Below, piece after piece: positions 61,442-64,000 of a DNA stretch of 64,000 bases; positions within the stretch are counted from its first letter, which is position 1, and every line of letters begins with the position of its first letter. Source of the DNA: Sphingomonas gei. Its GTDB lineage: Bacteria > Pseudomonadota > Alphaproteobacteria > Sphingomonadales > Sphingomonadaceae. The translations under genes were made by a program, and so were the position numbers. Where the stretch lies: positions 310,001-374,000 of the forward strand of contig NZ_SRXT01000005.1 in the NCBI RefSeq assembly GCF_004792685.1. Direction: 5' to 3'. The notes under the pieces were generated by a model. That model ran no database searches, was not told the origin of the DNA, and saw only the letters and a program-made list of their open reading frames with translations.

Positions 61442-62875
61442 ATGAAACGATCGCTGCTGCTCCCGCTTGCTCTCTTCGCCGCCAGTCCCGCGCTGGCCCA
61501 GGACCTCCAGCAGCGGGTCGAGGCGGGGTTCGCCGCGGCGGCGACCGGCACGCGGTTCGGCCTCGTGGTGGCCGATGCGGACGGCAAGGAGGTTGTCGCA
61601 GTCAATCCCGAGGGGCGCTTCCTCCCGGCGTCCAATACCAAGATGTTCACGACTGCCGCGGCCTATGCTTCGCTCGCGGGGCTCGACCAGCCGGACCGCT
61701 CGGGCGGCGCGGCGGTGCGGATCGAAGGCGGCGACGTGATCCTCGAGGGGCATGGCGATGCGCGGCTGTCGAGCGCGGGGGACTGCAAGGCGGATTGCCT
61801 CGCCGAACTGGCCGACGTCGTGGCGGCGAAGACCAGGCGGGTGCGCAATGTGATCGGCGACGACAGTGCGTTTCCCGATCAGCGCTGGAGTCCGGGGATG
61901 AGCTGGAACAACATTCCCAGCCGTTCGGGTACCGGGATTTCTGCGCTGACGCTCGACGATAACGAACTGGTGGTCGAAGTGACGCCGGGCGCGGTCGGCG
62001 CGCCGCCGAAGGTCGTCTTGCCGCTGGCATATTATCGGGTGGACAATCGCGCGGTGAGCGTTGCGGGTGCCGAGAACAAGCTCGGCTACGAACGCGACAT
62101 CAACGGACTGGTGCTGCGAGTCACCGGCACGATCGGCGTGGATGCCAAGCCTGAGCCGCTGCGCGTGGGGATCGACGATCCGGCGCATTATGCCGCGTGG
62201 CGGTTCAAGGAGCTGCTCGCGGCGCGCGGCGTGAAAGTGTCGGGCCAGGTCTCGGCGCGGCACCGTGCGCTGACTCCCGCTGATGATCCCGACGTGCGCA
62301 AGGGCGCCCCTGCCGCCCGCGCTCCGGCGCAGGAAGCGCTCGCGAGATTGACGCCTCCGCCCCTCGCGGAAGACATGGTCACGATCAACAAGGTCAGTCA
62401 GAACCTCCACGCCGAATTGCTGCTGCGGCGGGTGGGGCTCCGCCAGGGCGGCGGCTCGATCGCCGACGGTGTTGCGGAGGTGCGTGCGATGCTCGATGCC
62501 GCGGGAGTGCCGCGCACCGCGTGGGACTTGTCCGACGGATCGGGCATGTCGAGCTACAACCGGGTGGCGCCGCGCGGCGCGGCCAAGATGCTGCGCTGGA
62601 TCGCCGGCCAGCCCTGGGGCGAAGCGTGGCGCGCGTCGCTGCCGATCGGTGGCGTCGACGGGACGCTGGCGCGGCGCTTCAAGGGGACCACGCTGGAGGG
62701 CAAGCTTTTCGCCAAGACGGGGACGCTGAATGCGACCAATGCGCTGTCGGGCTATCTGATCGCAAAGAGCGGCAAGACGCTGACCTTCTCGGCCTTCGCC
62801 AACGACGTTCCCGCCGATGCCAGCGCGACGCGGTTTCTCGATGCGGCGCTGGTGCTGGTGGCCGAGGCGAACTAG
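61442..62875 (+). CDS. dacB: D-alanyl-D-alanine carboxypeptidase/endopeptidase (PBP4, S13)
   Basis: A 477-residue low-molecular-mass penicillin-binding protein. A Sec signal (LLLPLALFAASPALAQ) is followed by the S13 motifs: Ser-x-x-Lys in PASNTKMF (about residue 63), Ser-x-Asn in KVSQNLHAE and KTG in AKTGTLNA. The DGSGMSSYNRV segment is also typical. It trims or opens peptidoglycan cross-links in the periplasm. Convergent with the serine hydrolase gene by a 4-bp overlap. No start change needed. Confidence 0.95.
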   Translation: MKRSLLLPLALFAASPALAQDLQQRVEAGFAAAATGTRFGLVVADADGKEVVAVNPEGRFLPASNTKMFTTAAAYASLAGLDQPDRSGGAAVRIEGGDVILEGHGDARLSSAGDCKADCLAELADVVAAKTRRVRNVIGDDSAFPDQRWSPGMSWNNIPSRSGTGISALTLDDNELVVEVTPGAVGAPPKVVLPLAYYRVDNRAVSVAGAENKLGYERDINGLVLRVTGTIGVDAKPEPLRVGIDDPAHYAAWRFKELLAARGVKVSGQVSARHRALTPADDPDVRKGAPAARAPAQEALARLTPPPLAEDMVTINKVSQNLHAELLLRRVGLRQGGGSIADGVAEVRAMLDAAGVPRTAWDLSDGSGMSSYNRVAPRGAAKMLRWIAGQPWGEAWRASLPIGGVDGTLARRFKGTTLEGKLFAKTGTLNATNALSGYLIAKSGKTLTFSAFANDVPADASATRFLDAALVLVAEAN

Positions 62876-63879
62876 CTAACCCGGTCCCACGCCGCGATCA
62901 CTGCATCCCCGGTTTCGGGACGAAGCTGGAAGATTCCGCTGTCGCGATGCCGCGTCGGATGGACTCGGTTGGTGAGCAGGGTCCAGGCGAGGCCGCGGTC
63001 GAAATCGACCCACAGCCCGGTGCCGGTGAAGCCGGTATGGCCGATCGTCTCGTTCGAGCAGGCCTGGCCGCCCGACCATCCGGCAAATTTGCGCTCCCAG
63101 CCGCAGGTGCGATGTTCGAATTGGGGGGTGCGGATCGCCTCGAGTATCGCAGGCGACGCGCAGCTGCCGTCGAGCAGGCCCTGCGCGAAGCCAAGCACCC
63201 CGGCGACGGTGCCGAACAGCCCGGCATGGCCGGTCTGGCCGCCCATCGCGGCGCAATTCTCGTCATGGACCTCGCCCTTGAGTACGCGGCCGCGCCAATT
63301 GCAGCATTCGGTGGCGACCGCGGGGCCGGGGGGCGGGCCGAAGCTCAGGCCTTCGCCCAAATCCCACGCGCCGAGCGGCTGGCCGGTGACTCGCTCGATG
63401 GCGATGCCCAGCAGGATAAAGTTGATGTCCGAATAGACCGGCGGGCCGTGGCGCCATTCGCGCTGGAGGATGAAGGCGCGCAGGCGCGCCGGGTCGTCGC
63501 CATAGGTGTAGATCGGTTCGACCGCGGGCAGGAAGGTCCGGTGCGCCAGGCAATCGCGGAAGGTGAGCTTTCGCTCGGCGGCGTTGGCGAGGTCGTATTG
63601 GCGCAGGTCGGGGATCGCGGTGGTCAGCGGGGCGTCGAGGTCAAGCTTGCCCCAATCGGCGAGGCGCAGGATCATCGTGGTAGTGGCGATCACCTTGGAG
63701 ACCGAGGCGAGATCGAACCAATGCTCCTCGGTCAGGTCCTCGGGTTCAGGAACGAGCGCCGCGTTGCCGGCGTGACGGACCCAGCGCCGGCCGTCGGCGG
63801 CGACGATGCCGAGCGCGGCGCCGGGGATGCGGTGGTCGGCGACGGCCGCGGCGGCGGGTGCGAAGGCGACGTCGATCAT
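62872..63879 (-). CDS. Serine hydrolase, beta-lactamase class C family
   Basis: A 335-residue protein of the PBP4*/esterase/class-C-like group. The nucleophile motif is SVSK in FDLASVSKVIATTTM, the Tyr motif is YSDIN in GPPVYSDINFILLG, and HTGFTG takes the place of the KTG box (third motif HTG). There is no signal peptide, so it probably acts in the cytoplasm. Such an enzyme could cleave muropeptides or esters. It overlaps the stop of the MFS gene by ATGA, so the two are coupled. Confidence 0.87.
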   Translation of the reverse strand: MIDVAFAPAAAAVADHRIPGAALGIVAADGRRWVRHAGNAALVPEPEDLTEEHWFDLASVSKVIATTTMILRLADWGKLDLDAPLTTAIPDLRQYDLANAAERKLTFRDCLAHRTFLPAVEPIYTYGDDPARLRAFILQREWRHGPPVYSDINFILLGIAIERVTGQPLGAWDLGEGLSFGPPPGPAVATECCNWRGRVLKGEVHDENCAAMGGQTGHAGLFGTVAGVLGFAQGLLDGSCASPAILEAIRTPQFEHRTCGWERKFAGWSGGQACSNETIGHTGFTGTGLWVDFDRGLAWTLLTNRVHPTRHRDSGIFQLRPETGDAVIAAWDRVS

Positions 63880-64000
63880 GCGGGTAGCGGCTCGCGGTCG
63901 TCGGCGCGGGGCTTCACCCCGGCGAGAACGGGAAGGAACAGCAGTGCCGCGAGACTGATCACTCCGGACGCCAGGAAGAACACGTCGAACCCCTTCAGCC
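63876..64000 (-). CDS. MFS-type transporter, C-terminal end (continues outside window)
   Basis: The last 40 residues of a membrane protein are visible: a final hydrophobic helix (FFLASGVISLAALLFLPVLAGV) and a charged tail (KPRADDREPLPA), typical of a major facilitator transporter. It may be an AmpG-like muropeptide permease given the coupled hydrolase, but the rest of the gene would be needed to tell. Stop at 63876. Confidence 0.55.
   Translation of the reverse strand, partial: LKGFDVFFLASGVISLAALLFLPVLAGVKPRADDREPLPA

Noticed and set aside
1..64000. tRNA, rRNA, riboswitch or insertion-sequence genes
   Set aside because: No cloverleaf, rRNA, transposase or attachment-site pattern was found on reading both strands; a covariance search would be needed to be certain.

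Overview
The window looks like a chromosomal segment of a sphingomonad alphaproteobacterium, most likely Sphingomonas or a close relative. The GC content is high and the codon use is even throughout. The gene content also fits: a TonB-dependent receptor of the Xanthomonas/Caulobacter type, a TrcR/DUF1013 cell-cycle regulator, SapC, DUF1192, DUF1289, DUF3297 and a ClpA on which no clpS is seen next door. No tRNA, rRNA, phage genes, transposase or CRISPR array is visible. This is mostly a core and metabolic region with some decaying genes and repeat insertions.

Layout. 1-2.6 kb: the end of a thioredoxin-reductase-like gene, a DUF3297 gene, a Tat-exported class A beta-lactamase and a PEP-mutase/isocitrate-lyase-like gene. 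2.75-8.6 kb: a LytS/LytTR-type two-component pair, divergent from a TonB-dependent receptor that is translationally coupled to a secreted Ca2+-dependent phosphoinositide phospholipase C. 8.6-16.0 kb: a complete five-step histidine utilisation cluster, hutI-hutH-hutG-hutU in one direction and hutF-hutC in the other, with a HutC-type palindrome between them. 16.0-21.5 kb: one 1827-residue adhesin-like protein with RTX repeats at its N-terminus. 22-28 kb: a DUF885 lipoprotein, clpA, DUF1192, a quinone oxidoreductase and a hemerythrin-like protein. 28.4-36.5 kb: a YqiJ/YqiK flotillin pair, two glutathione transferases, an LpxH-like phosphoesterase coupled to a glycosyltransferase, trcR and a dienelactone hydrolase.

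36.5-52.9 kb is more mixed. It holds three frameshifted genes, one gene remnant, an RhlE helicase overlapping DUF1289, an FAD oxidase, SapC, a histone-H1-like protein, a glycosyltransferase, and an unexplained 1 kb stretch (46.9-47.9 kb). That stretch has twin DnaA-box-like sequences, a motif recurring every 61-63 bp and a strong terminator. 53.1-59.7 kb: a LysR regulator followed by dgcN-dgcA, an exported N-acyl-D-amino-acid deacylase and a dicarboxylate/amino-acid:cation symporter. Together they form a plausible D-glutamate/D-amino-acid utilisation unit. 59.7-64 kb: a TPR-methyltransferase, a PBP4-type carboxypeptidase, a serine hydrolase and the end of an MFS transporter, which suggests cell-wall turnover.

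Inverted pairs of a short GC-rich palindrome (core CCCCGCGAAAGCGGGG and variants) recur in at least five intergenic regions. They are best read as REP/REPIN-like elements.
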